From positions 1 through 23,543 of the forward strand of contig MSJI02000247.1 of the NCBI GenBank assembly GCA_001931905.2: a stretch of 23,543 bases of DNA. The letters are read 5' to 3'. Each line of letters begins with the position of its first letter. The first letter of the stretch is position 1. The position numbers and the translations under genes are program-made. The notes beneath the pieces were generated by a model. That model searched no databases, was not told the DNA's origin, and saw only the letters and a program-made list of their open reading frames with translations. Shown one piece after another: positions 10,801-21,578 of the stretch. Source of the stretch: Cladosporium sp. IMV 00045 (lineage: Eukaryota; Ascomycota; Dothideomycetes; Cladosporiales; Cladosporiaceae).

Positions 10801-12162
10801 CCAGGGCATGGATTGGGACCCAACGGCGCTGGTTGCGAATACTTTGGTGCTATTCGGCCTTTCGAGAAGCATCTATCCAACGACACCACTTCGGCAATGC
10901 TTGCAAGATTTCTTTGGCCCTGAAACCAACCTCTTTGGCCCACTGGCTTCCACAGCGCAACGCAGCACTCGCGTTGCGGTCACGTCTGTCAAAAGCGACG
11001 GTGACCATCTTTGCCTCATGACGAACTACAACAGGAAGAACATGGCAGAAGACGGATGGGGTGGCATCCAGAGAGAAGACCAAAGCTCAAATGAACTGCG
11101 TGTCTGGGAAGCCGGTTTGGCCACAGCTGCAGCGCCTGTGTACTTCAAAGCATTCTTCAAGCATGAGACGAAGAAATCATATCTCGACGGCGGATTGAAA
11201 GCCAACTTTCCGGGTGAACAAGCCCTCAAGGAGATGTCTTCGATCTGGACCGCAAATACCAAGCTGGAAATCGTCGAGCCACATTTGGACTTGATGGTCA
11301 CTGTTGGCACGGGTCTGCAACAACAAGACGTTCATATTCGGTTCGCCGGAGGTGGTTTCAACAAGATGGTGAAAATTTTCTCCGAGAACCTTGACAGCGA
11401 CCGGATGTGGCAAGACTTCCGGAACAAACAAGGCAGAAAGCAAGCCTCTCGGACTACACGACTCAACAGCACTCTGCCCGCAGCCAAGTACATCAATTTC
11501 TACGATTACAAAATGATGGACAGCATTGCAGACCATGTCTTGCGGGAAGGGAGGTCCGATCCGGAGTTGAAGAGTTCCATTACAACGGTTGCTGGACGCA
11601 TCCTTGCGAGTCTGTTCTTCTTTCAACCTCATGACATGGTAGATCCAATTGCACGCATCGGTCAAAATACTGCTACATGCTCTGGGTCCATCCGTTGTCG
11701 CCTCGAAAGAGGTAGCGTGGAGCTTGCGAAGCTAATTGGCAAGGCCCAGGGATTCTGGGTGAAGACAAGCGCCAACGACGCAGAGGAAGATGTTAGGTAT
11801 GTGCACAATCAGGGCGACTGAGATATCATTCAGAATCTTTCCAGCTGACCGTCAAATACAGGAATACCAGCAACATGAACCCAATGTTCAAGGAGGTCGG
11901 GACGGCCGGTACAGAGTCATGGAAGAGAAACTACAAAGAACTTCCATTTTCACGAGAGACGAGAAGACGCTCGCAGGCTTGGGATGCAAATGAGCTCTTC
12001 AGACTCAACATGACGCTCACAGCGGAAAATCCGGGAGATTCCAGGTATCTATGGCACCATGTCGTTGTCAGTTTCAAAGGATTCGAAGAGATGGGCCCTA
12101 TCCCGATCAGTGGCTTCCCCACCACACTTGACGAGATACAAGGGCGGTGCAGGGCCGTGTAG
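7898..12162 (+). CDS. GTPase / RING finger / patatin-like phospholipase fusion protein (5 exons, 1333 aa)
   Basis: Exons: 7898-8978, 9042-9848, 9922-10626, 10689-11796 and 11862-12162. Introns are 63, 73, 62 and 65 bp and phases match throughout. Domains in order: ten cysteines in residues 37-87, likely zinc-binding; a P-loop GETSAGKST (186-194) and Walker B/G3 motif ADCEGL (289-294); a Ser/Gln-rich linker (about 300-360); the GTPase core resuming at FYARMLYTISDVFVYV; a Cys/His cluster (C645, C659, C669, H672, H676, H680, C681); a C3HC4 RING (C754, C757, C768, H770, C773, C776, C796, C799); and a patatin domain with oxyanion loop DGGGIRG (825-831), nucleophile GTSTG (Ser863) and DGG (Asp1031). 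The lipase should be catalytically competent. A canonical NKxD motif is not visible in the GTPase. A second ATG at 7910 has the stronger context (GCCGCCATGG) and may be the true start. A regulated membrane-lipid hydrolase is the likely biochemical role; the biological role is unknown. Confidence 0.88.
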
Positions 12163-12489
12163 GCGTCTTCAAATGTTCATATAGTACAACAGAGTAGCTT
12201 GAATTCATCAAACGACCAGCAACCACTAACCCACCTTTCCACACTATTCTTTTCCGAGCAAACCCGCATCATTCGCGTGGAATGCTGTCAGCTGCACTGC
12301 CCTGCATGTCCGATCCATCGTGCTACACAGCCGACGGGGCTTGCATATGCGCGAGAAGCCACACCGGCGGGGACAAACGAGGCCGCCCTTCAGCCTCCGG
12401 CGAGGGATGATGTTGTTGCCACTCTCGTATAACTCAGCACTCTTGGATGATTTATTGCTAAGCAGCACCATTCTCTCTAATCCAAAACT
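12163..12489 (+). other. Intergenic, 327 bp, no gene seen
   Basis: This is the spacer between two genes on the plus strand. It must hold the 3' end of the patatin gene and the promoter of the membrane-protein gene, unless the two are cotranscribed. The frame at 12199-12432 has no recognisable feature. I see no terminator-like structure. Confidence 0.5.
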
Positions 12490-13328
12490 ATGAAGGAATT
12501 CACTCACTACATACACCGATTCTCAGTCCTAGGTAAACGAATTCAAGATGCGACTAGCGAGATTCTACACAGCTCTGCAGCTTTATTCGTTCCATCAAAA
12601 TGGACCCACGATACCATCCACGCCCTTTTGAACGAGGAAGACACACAGCACAGGGAGTCTTTGACCTCAAATTTCGTATCAAGCACCCTCAACACTATGA
12701 ACACGATTAGTCTTACCGTACATCTTCTCCCTACTGACCCATTTGCAATTTGTGCTCTCGCAACTGACCATCGACAGTCAGCTCTCGTAGCCGGAGTCAT
12801 CTCGGGAGCCTTCTCCTGGTATAACGTCGAGCAGACACACTGGTGTACCAGAGCGACTTGGTACTCCGGACTCATCTTTGCACTTGCATCCATCAGTGCT
12901 GCGGGCCTTTGCAGTGGCAGTCTTCTCCGCTTGAAATGCCATCCGGACAGCACCAGCCGCGTGCGAACGGTACTGGGCTATCAATCTCGCCACTCTCATG
13001 AATGGACTCCTAGAGCGCTGCAGTCTTGGATTTGGGGCGTGCCAGGGCTGCTTCTGAAGCTCAGCGTTTTATGGTTTTTGGTCGGCCTTGGTTTGGAGAT
13101 TTGGCTTAGCGCACGAAGAGCGCGGTTTGATTGGGAGAGCGATGATGTCAAGGTAAGGTTTGGCTCAAAGACACAGACACAGTTTATTTGAACCTCTGCT
13201 CATCCACTGACTCCTCATAGATAGCTGCTTTCGTGACGTTGACCGCCTTGTTCGCAGCTTTGAGCTACGCGATCGCTGTCATTGGACTTTTCTTTCCATC
13301 GTTGCGACACGAAAGAGTTAGGCCATAA
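12490..13328 (+). CDS. Small four-helix membrane protein, function unknown (2 exons, 256 aa)
   Basis: Exons are 12490-13152 and 13221-13328, split by a 68-bp phase-0 intron (gtaagg..catag). The 35-codon second exon is itself a membrane helix, which supports the splice. Residues 1-90 are soluble and moderately helical. Likely membrane segments are at about 96-112, 123-146, 180-206 and 222-246. The segment around 115-135 (a Trp, then Cys-Thr-Arg, then TWYSGLIFALAS) resembles a helix found in many fungal hypothetical membrane proteins, from memory of the pattern only. It lies 328 bp after the patatin gene on the same strand, so a shared role at a membrane is possible but unproven. It converges on the F-box gene (221 bp between ends). 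No enzymatic motif is visible. Confidence 0.75.
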
Positions 13329-13549
13329 GGAATTTAGGTATGTGGTAATGGCGAAGAAAATGAGATTATACAGTGTATCTACGAAGCCACGATGGCATCA
13401 TGTGTCTGCTCCTATTGACTGTGCCGAGCGTGGACCTTTACCAAATCGAAGATTGCATACGGCAACGACTTATCCCCAGGGAACTTTCGCCACCCACAAA
13501 GCACATCGAGCTCAATCGATCATTCAAACAAACGCCACAGCACCGCTTC

Positions 13550-14966
13550 TCATTGCCACCCGTCCTCCTCTTCGTCCTCCGTCGCTTCCCATTCTGATGG
13601 CGAAGAATAATCCCAAGCCTCATAGCCATCCGGGGGCAGAAGTGGATCAGCCGAATCCTCAGCCTCCCGAATTTCATCTTTCTGAGGCCAGAATCTGGTC
13701 CAATAAACATTCGCAATCTTCTCGCAGATCTTCCAGGTTCTCCTGCGATTCGCTAGCCCCAAATACCTCCCCTTCATGCCAAAATTTCGCCGTAGATTTC
13801 TCCAGCGCCACGTAGAGGTTCTCCCAGTCTGTGGGCACTCGCGCTGAAGTGTCGGTATTGTCGGATGACAGTGATGGCTCCCAGAGGTCAATTGAAAAGG
13901 GCGTGTCCCAAAGCCAGGGCTGCTCGCGAAGGAGGAGGCGCTTCCAAAAGGTCGGGGAGCGGGTTGTCTGACGGACGCAGCGTGAGCACTGGCGAAGTGA
14001 GATTATATCGTGGCCTTCCATATAACTTGTCATGTGGTGGATGAGCTCGCTGGGGAGATTACAAAACGGGTCGTTTTGCACGCGACTGGAGATGCTTGCA
14101 AGGGATTGCTCGACACCTTTCCGCTCTTCCGTGACGACAAAGGAGCGGCTCATGTCGCCAATCACGGGCATGGGCTCGAGTGGGTTGATGACTGAAAACT
14201 ATCGAGGTTGCATTAGTCGGTTGTGGGCTAGATAATTCACGATCATTTTGTATCCACGCACCTCTTCGCCGGGATACGACTCCCAGAATTGGTCGCTGCC
14301 TTCAATCTCGCCATAGTCAAAATTCGATCCGCACGTATTGCGATAGAAAATACTATGCATTGATCGATGTAGGACGTAAGGATCGAGCTGGTGAAAGTCC
14401 ATCGTGGTGCCCGTGATGGCCCGCGCGAGCATTTTCAAGCAAGGAACGTGACAAGGATACGTTCCAAGGCCGTAGTTCTCCTCGTGGAATAATTCGTCGT
14501 AGTCGTAAAGGGGCAATCTGGCGCAGTCGTAATCCATGACGTCGAACTGCTCGCCTTGACCGAAAGTGTTCAGGCAATAGCCATTGTCGTCGAAGTGGGC
14601 GGGCCCGCAGATGAAGGTCCTGGGCGTCCTTTTTCTGTGGGGGTCGTTTGCTATAAGCAGAACCTCAGGGATCCAAGATGTATCGTGACCCTCCAATACT
14701 TCAGGATCATAACTGTTTGCGAAGTCGAAGGGACCTTCATCTCCGTCGCGAGCCGAAGCAAAATCGCTCTCACTGATCTCTTCAAACGGCGATTCCGATC
14801 GCTCTCTGGGGAGCTCAAGCATTTCTAGTCGAGTTCTTGCTCTCTTGCGGTGGGCATTCCTCAAAACGATGCCTCGTACGCGCTTGGCTTTTGCGCTCCT
14901 CGACCCAATTGCGAATGCACGAATGCATGCGCCGCAAATGGCGCAAAAGCAATCCGCTTCGGGCAT
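13550..14966 (-). CDS. F-box protein with an apparent +1 frame change near 13781 (2 exons)
   Basis: F-box proteins are substrate adaptors of SCF ubiquitin ligases. Exon 1 is 14966-14262, starting at MPEADCFCAICGACI, whose CxCxxCxxC knot is a common opening of fungal F-box proteins. An upstream ATG at 15020 is less likely. The intron is 14261-14199 (63 bp, gtgcgt..tag), then exon 2 starts at 14198. The F-box runs from about residue 280 to 325 (NLPSELIHHM, then DIISLRQCSR, then PTFWKRLLL). In the same frame the protein stops at 13674 (409 aa). However, a fungal F-box block (GLANRRRTW..CEKIANVYW) and an acidic tail follow in the next frame and end at 13550. Skipping one base near the A4 run at 13781-13784 joins the two for about 450 residues. 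No intron can do this in the space. Either a sequence error or a recent frameshift. Confidence 0.75.
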
Positions 14967-15441
14967 TGTGACAGATCGATTATTTGCAGAGATGAGAATT
15001 GTGCGGCGTGGTGTTCGCACGAAAGGCAGGAAACGTGTTCCGTTTGATCAAAATCCTATATGGCACCATAACGGTGAAGATATTTATTTTCGCTTGACCG
15101 ACCGGTGAGCAGGGAGTAGGCTGCAGTTCGTAATGGCATTCAAATAGCAGCCGACCCCGCAAATCACCAGCAGCGTTTCTAAGCATTTTTGCTAGAAAGG
15201 GCCAACTAGTGAATGGAGGAGACACTGAAGTCTGCGCTAATGTTTAGCTGCATGGATGATTTGGGGACGTAATTAATGAGAAATTCGCGAACCGAACAGA
15301 GAGGTTCGGGCAGCAGTCGAACTCGCCGGAGAGGTCGTGAATAGGGAACCGCAGTTGTGGCCAATGCAACTCGGGTTCCAAAGCCACTGAAAGACTTCGT
15401 AGTAGAATTGTGCTCCCAACCATTATCCACTGCAAGACTTT
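14967..15441 (-). other. Intergenic, 475 bp, no gene seen
   Basis: This lies between the DUF6536 gene stop and the F-box gene start, both on the minus strand, and so holds the promoter of the F-box gene. If the ATG at 15020 is used, 54 bp belong to coding sequence. A CCAAT occurs at 15361-15365. Other open frames are short and featureless. Confidence 0.5.
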
Positions 15442-17721
15442 CTAGCCGGAAATGAAAAATTCCTGAACCTTGTCAATCATTAATGTCAAATCATCGATAC
15501 CTCCTGGTACGGCATCATAAACGCCCTGGCTGGGAAAGCAGCAGTGGCCCACTTCGGAATCACCCATATCTTTCACCTCTTCCCACTTCACAGGTGGTAT
15601 AGAGGCATCGACGTCTTCTGCAGGACGGTGTGCCGCTGAAGCTAAGGCTCGAGAACAGCTCGCAGCCACTGGCATGAGTTTTCCTCTGAGCTTTCTGCGG
15701 CCCAAGCCACTCACAACTGCTACGGTGCATAAGCCCAGAACAGCAACTACGAGCATCGAGGCGGGGCTCAGTCCAACAGCAGAGACGTTGGTTTCTTTCA
15801 ATATGCCCTTGGAGTACTCCTCCACGCGCACGAGAAAGACCGACTGCGAGATGAGCCAGTGCAATGTCGCGGATATGACCATGAGCGGAATTCCGTAGAT
15901 GTAGGGTATTTGAAGCCAGTAGGTCGTGCGCTGTTGGCCGCAGGGTGTCGTGACGCGCAGAGGCTTACAATGTACTTCGTAGCCGCTATACTCTCTCGCC
16001 AGAAGCATGCATGTAATCAAGCCGTTGAAGGATAGATAAATACATGACAAAATCAGTTGGGGCATGTTAGCGACCAGGACTGAGGCAGTCAGTCCAGGAA
16101 CGCCCCTTGTAGGCAAACCAGCACCGAGTAGCATCCTGGAATTCACAGCTCCAAATCCAAGGGAGGTGATCGTCTGCCCAGTCTCGCGTTTCATTTGCAC
16201 CATGGTTCCTCCAAAACCACCCCAGGTCGCTAAGAGCGTGAGTACTACGAAAGCCATCGAAGCAAACCATCTCCTCCGGCTGGCGCCGCCTTTGCAGCGG
16301 CGTGCTGCTAGACCAAGCGCCCGCGGTGGATGCCGTCTCTTTGGTTGGCACTCAATGCTGCGGAAGTCTTCAAAACAGTGATCTGCGGTGGTTGGGTCGG
16401 GCTCATCCAACCAGCTAGCGAGCGCATCTCCAAAAGTGATAAACGTGGTATCGGGCGCTGCCTCCAGATCGCCCAGAACATGGCCACGCATTTGATGCCG
16501 TTGCAAATTATGACTGCAATGAGTATACCTGAGGAAAACTGCAATTTGCAATGCTGGGGCTGGTCTTCAGATAAGCAATAGTTGATGTCTATACCGCTGA
16601 TAGTCCAGGTTTCTCGCATTTCCAGCTCTCGAACTTTGGCTGGGCTGTTGCAGGTGAGGTCAGTACCTGAACACATCCTAGAAAACAGTTAGGTTGATAC
16701 AAGTGGTCATCAGAGAGACCCATTATGACTCACCAGTCGAAGGGAAAGTCAATCTGGCGGCGAAGACGCGGGTCATCAGGTAAAAGAAGTCCCGCTGCTG
16801 GGAGAGATCCATTCGGTAGGGCTTCAGAAATCAAGATGACATCCCCATGGCCGGAGAGATAGTATGTCGAGTATTTCTCGATGCATGCTTCTGGCGACAA
16901 GTTCTTAAATGAGGAAGTATTTGCCAGGTAAGCTTCTTGCACCGCCAGGACTTCAGAAAACTTTTCCGCTACGGTCTCGCCGTCTAAGAACGATGGACCA
17001 AACAGAACTGGACTGTAAAGATTGTTGTCTAGAGTCCTGAATACCGCGGAATTGTAGAGTAGATGTATGGGCGTACTGCTCAGGGCTAAAAAAGCCCACA
17101 AGATCCTTCTTTGCCAACTGATCCTAAAGATATTTCGTGTACTCGGAATGCCGATGTCCAGCCAGTCCCTTTTAGAATGTGCTTGATCGCACTCATACCG
17201 CGTCGGCGCACTAACGCATTGCATTGTGCAGTTAGAGGCACCAAGTAACGCCGAGCTGAGGACGTTGATGACAAGATGGAGCCAGAATGACCATGCGCTA
17301 ACTTTATCACAGTCTCCGTCGTATGCCGTTCCGATTCCGCCTTCTTCTAGGTCAAACGTCAAGCTCGCCCATCGCGTCAGGACGCTGTTAATCACCAGGA
17401 TAATCGTGGTCATACCCGCAGCAGCCAGGACACCGATTTTCCAGCTCTGGAGTCTGTGTCGTTTTTTGCGCAAAGGCTGTGAAGAGATTTTGCCGTCGTC
17501 GAGGAATCGGTCCAACAAGTATGAGTTGTTGCAACGATCTTAGGTGGGAGAAATGTTTTTCGTTCATCAGAGACATCGAGTTTACCATCAAGGCCAGATA
17601 GACGACTTGACGCTCTGCTGGTCTGGGTTCCGAGCCTGCTGATGGATTTCGACGATTCAAATTCCTGAAGTTCGGTGCCGACCAGCTCACATAGCGGTTC
17701 ACTCTGTGTTTGCGAACTCAT
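15442..17721 (-). CDS. DUF6536-type polytopic membrane protein with an apparent frame change near 16453 (3 exons, about 725 aa)
   Basis: Exons: 17721-17586, 17538-16734 and 16677-15442. Introns are 47 bp (gtaaac..aag) and 56 bp (gtgagt..tag). The N-terminal 75 residues are Ser-rich and cytoplasmic. The DUF6536 domain then covers about residues 77-225. Its marks are WKIGVLAAAG, GGIGTAYDGDCDKV, the block LLGASNCTMQCVSAPTR, DIGIPSTRN and LALSSTPIHLLYNSAVF. Eight or nine membrane helices are visible. In exon 3 the frame through CKLQFSS and CVAMFWAIW must change by one base near the G3 run at 16453-16455 to reach the family block TFITFGDALASW followed by DEPDPTT, after which it is open to 15442. 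No intron fits. The unbroken first frame would stop at 16308. Molecular function of the family is unknown. Either a sequence error or a young pseudogene. Confidence 0.78.
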
Positions 17722-19018
17722 GTTGTAGTGAGTCTCATTCGTGATCGGAAACGAGTCTCAGCAAGGAACCAGAGTCGCTGGGAATTAGACTCGAATGGAA
17801 TAGAGCTATCCAGGTGGAGGAGCACCCTACCCTCCATATAGCTTCCCACAGCTTCATGTGGCTGTGTCAAGGCTTTAGAAAGACAACCATGCATGCGAAG
17901 GATTCCGGGCTAGTCTTCACCGGGCATCATCGTTGCCTGAATAAAACACCATGCGGCTCCAACGCATACTGCAGATCTCGGCAAGTGCCACTTAGCAAGA
18001 TGCAGAAAGGCTCCAGTAGCCGTGTTATGGCGAGCATACCTCCGTACTACCTTGACTACTCACGTACGCCTGAATCCACGGAGGCTGATGGAAATGGCAA
18101 TGCTGAAGCAAAAGGAAGATGCTGGTCGAGGATCACGGAGGAAATATCCTCGCCAGCGCCCGGCGAGAGGCGATCAAAGCGAACGATTATAGCAGCGGGA
18201 AAATACCATGGCGGCTGAGGAGTCGCACGTGAATCGCATAGCATGGCACGCTGGGCGAGCAAAAGCGGCAGTTTCAGCCATAGGCTCGGCGAAGCGTGGA
18301 TCGGCCAGTAGATTGCGTTGCTGGGTGCGATAGACGCCGACCAGATGTGAGAATTTGTCGTTGGAGTGATGGAGCAGGTGTGCGCGGAAGTCTTTCGCCT
18401 GTAGAGTTGGCGGAGGCCATATCATCGATCACCATGCATTTGCATATCTGAATTGAGCTGGACACACGGCTCGATGGCCGCAGAAGGCGTTGTTGAGCGC
18501 CAGCCTCCAATTTGATTCCTTCAGAGACTTGGTAGGGCATTCGAATCATCGAAGGATGCGGCAGGTATGGTCCCATAACATGTGCGGCTTCCGTAATGCA
18601 CATGCTCTCCAGTCAAATGGTGTGGTGGTCGGCAAAGTGTACATCATTGGTCGACCGTATATCTCATCTCAGCCACCGTAGGAGAGAAGCCACTGGGGCC
18701 TTGGCATTATAGGTACTTGTGGCGCCCTTGACTTGACGCACGCCTGCCGCTTACCCTTACTTCCTAAGACCATCGAAACAGACAATTTGGGAAACACATC
18801 TGTCTGAGCTTACTGGGCGGTATCAAGGCAGGTCAGGAGCATCTACTACTGTACAAATGCTTCCGCCCAGAAATGACAAATGTTTACTAGGCCCCAGCAT
18901 CACACCTCTGGGTACCGTCATCCCTATTGATTCTGAACAGCCTGAATTTCACTGATCTATGGCCGTACGTGCTCTGCAATAGACTATTCGAGAGTGTTCT
19001 TCACAAACACGACTGCAA
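17722..19018. other. Longest gap, 1297 bp, no supportable gene
   Basis: This contains the promoter of the DUF6536 gene at its left end (minus strand) and the 3' end of the ankyrin-like gene at its right end. Open frames at 17814-18218 (+), 18174-18425 (-) and 18274-18603 (-) have no domain or plausible splice partner that I can see. They may be remnants of a decayed gene or chance frames. A spaced inverted repeat is listed separately. Confidence 0.5.
18813..18870. repeat. 8-bp inverted repeat CTGGGCGG / CCGCCCAG with nested 5-bp arms
   Basis: CTGGGCGG (18813-18820) is matched by its exact reverse complement CCGCCCAG (18863-18870). Inside lie AGCAT and ATGCT arms near 18838 and 18857. The arms could form an imperfect hairpin or mark a dyad binding site. 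No function is known. Confidence 0.35.
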
Positions 19019-21578
19019 TCATGTGTTTCGTCCGATTTCAACTTGCATGCACATCCACAGCATCGCCATGATTCCCAGAACCACCGAGGCAATTCCTGTA
19101 GCACTCTGTACATCACCTGTGTGGTGGATGTAAACACCAAGGAGCGGTTCAAGGCCCAGAGCTAAGGCGATGATGGTCGTCCAAAGTGCCATTGTTGCGT
19201 CAAGGCCTTCGTCGATGTGCACACCCCAAGCCTCGACGAACTTGTTTGGATCAGGGTTTTTACTCGCTTCCATCAGTGGCTCTTTCAGCTTCTTTGGCAG
19301 TCGATCCAGCCATATTCTCTGGGCGGGTGGCACCTCGACGTCCAGGTTGCAATACTGCAGGTAGTGAATGAAGGCATTGCTTGGCATTGGTAGGGAACCG
19401 GTTGGGATCGTAGGACAAGGCGTATAGATATATCTTTGGGCCGCAATCTCGTCCTGTGGCGGATAAGACTCGTCTTGGCTCAAAATGTGGACCTTGCGAC
19501 CCTGCTCGACTCCAAAGTACACAAAGCGCATCGATTTTGGCCGCAAACAGAACCGCCAATGCCGTCTCCATCCTCGCAGATCTTGGTAGCTTTTGCGTAC
19601 CCAGCGGAAAAATTCGACATCGTTGGAGATTCGCGTCACGTCGATCTCGCGCAAGCTTTGGCACAAGCTGCCTGTGTTCACACAAAGCTCAAAAAACCGG
19701 GGCGTGAGAAGTTGACTTGGAATTGTGTTCTTACAAGCGTATGAAGAGGCTGCCCTGGACGACGCGACACCAGAGGAATTCGCTTCACCAAGACTACTGC
19801 AATAGTTGAGAGAGCCTGAATCTCTAGAGGGGTGCGCAAAGGGCGGTGCGGTCAAAGCAATTTGCTGGCCTCCCTTTAAGTTTGTGGCCGTCAAGGATGC
19901 GACTGTCGGTTCATTTAGCTCTTCAGAGAATCTCGCGATCATCTCAGGGTCGGTATCCGGATAATCCGCGTACAAGTCGGTCCCGCAATGCTGCGAGCTT
20001 ATTAGCATATAGACTACAGGTTTTCCAAGGTCTGTCGGGCGAAATGTCTACTTACACAGCTCCATGTGATCCTGATGTGGTTTCTCGCAACACATGGACG
20101 AAACAGGGCTGCAAGTGACATTCTGAATGCAAATTGCCGTGCTCGAACAACCGATGACACCGGCCATATGGAATCCAGCAAGAGGACGAACTTGACAGGA
20201 ATTTTCACCAGGATTTTAAAGAGCTGCCGAGTACGACGCGAGACGTCGTTTTTGGGTCCACTTGCAGGCAAATTGCATGGTGTCTCGGCCGAGTGTGGAC
20301 CTTTCTGGTGCTCAGGCTTGAGAGTATCGCTCTCAAGCTGTTGGGTCGAAGAGACGATTTTAGGCTGCGTGCCGTCTGTTTTGTGCGAAACCTCTTTTTC
20401 CCAGAGGAGACGCAAGACTTTTGGCGGATAGGAGTGAATTCTTTTGTCGTCATCTTCTGGCAGCTCCCATATTCTATCACATTCATGGGTTGAGCTGTCA
20501 AGGTTCTGGGCACCCTGAGTACTGGAATAGGTTTGTTGCGAGGTTTTTCCACCTCCGAAAGGAACACCGAGGAGCGATTCCGCTATTTCCCGGATGCGTC
20601 TCCTAGTTATATCGGCATATAGAGCTGAATAGCCATCCATATCGATGACTTTTGGATTGGCAATAGCTTCCTGGAGCACGGCGAGATAAGTCGTAAATCG
20701 TAATTGCCTACTGCTTCTTAACCGCAGTGCCATTGGAACTCGTGATTCCAGGTCACCTCCATGACGGAGCAGCGTTACGAGATTCGAGGTGCCTCCATGA
20801 CCGGCAGTCCAGAGTAAGCGCGCATATCCATAGCCATTTCCACGGTCAACACGTCCTGTGCCTGCTTCTAAAAGTTTGCCGAATGATATTGTTGGTGTAT
20901 CCAGGCAAGCAAGATGCAGAATGGTCAGAGCTCGCTCGTTCATTGACTTCCAGGGATCAATTAGATCGGCAATAGCAAAGAGATTCGGGGTGCCAGATTC
21001 GATGGCCGAGTTCCAGGCCACATCTGCCACGTTTCTACAGTATATGTCAATACACTTCTCTCATCGGGCTTGCATTGCAACATCAATACTCACAATTCAG
21101 CCGAACAGGTTTGCAAAAAGGCTCCCCCAGTGATAGGACATCGATCAAACGCCACCGTCGACACGGCTTGCAATTGTCTAAGGGCCGCAACTGCGCGTTC
21201 GAGATAGGTCCATTGTCGGCTAGAAACCTTGCCTGATGAAGACCAAGAGTCGATTGCAGCATCAAGAGTCATCCAAAGTCTCAGCAAGGTATATACCAGT
21301 CGAGGAATGAGAGCTTCCAGTTTCTGAAAGTCCAGCACAATAGTGGGGTCGTCGCCTTGGTTGGGACCTTGACATAGCATCTTTACAGAGTCTCGGTGCA
21401 CGACAAGTAAGGTCTTGAAAGTCTTGAGGCTATCCGAGATGTTGAGGTTTCTCGCAATGAAGCCCTGTCGTTTTGCGTATTCTTTGGCATATCTCATTTC
21501 TCGCTTGACAGCCTGTAATAGGGACAGCGTTCCAACAATACTCGCAGTGGTTGCGGCGGCTGTAGTGTGACCGCCCAT
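19019..21578 (-). CDS. Ankyrin-like protein with two C-terminal membrane helices, fungal family of unknown function (3 exons, about 811 aa)
   Basis: Exons: 21578-21094, 21034-20056 and 19990-19019. Introns are 59 bp (gtgagt..tag) and 65 bp (gtaagt..cag, with a CTAAT branch motif). The N-terminal exon is helical. Around residues 228-260 is an ankyrin-like unit (ARLLWTAGHGG, then LVTLLRHGGDLE). A basic, Ser-rich linker follows. The C-terminal half carries blocks I recall from a widespread fungal family: RFFELCVNTG (about 587), EIDVTRISND, a Lys-Leu-rich segment, and WGVHIDEG just before two membrane helices (about 756-776 and 786-804). An ATG at 21635 in the same frame would add 19 residues. 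I prefer 21578 because the added stretch is unlike the rest. The protein may be a membrane-tethered scaffold or sensor; no enzyme motif is visible. Confidence 0.8.

Noticed and set aside
13282..13815. 177-codon plus-strand frame opposite the F-box gene end
   Set aside because: Antisense to the F-box coding sequence, basic and Pro/Ser-rich without a domain, and it overlaps the second exon of the membrane-protein gene in another frame.
17814..18218. 134-codon plus-strand frame in the longest gap
   Set aside because: Begins at GTG, has no recognisable motif and no convincing splice partner.
18174..18603. Overlapping minus-strand frames of 83 and 109 codons
   Set aside because: They lie in different frames with no good splice pair joining them and no family resemblance. 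Possible gene remnant, but not supportable.
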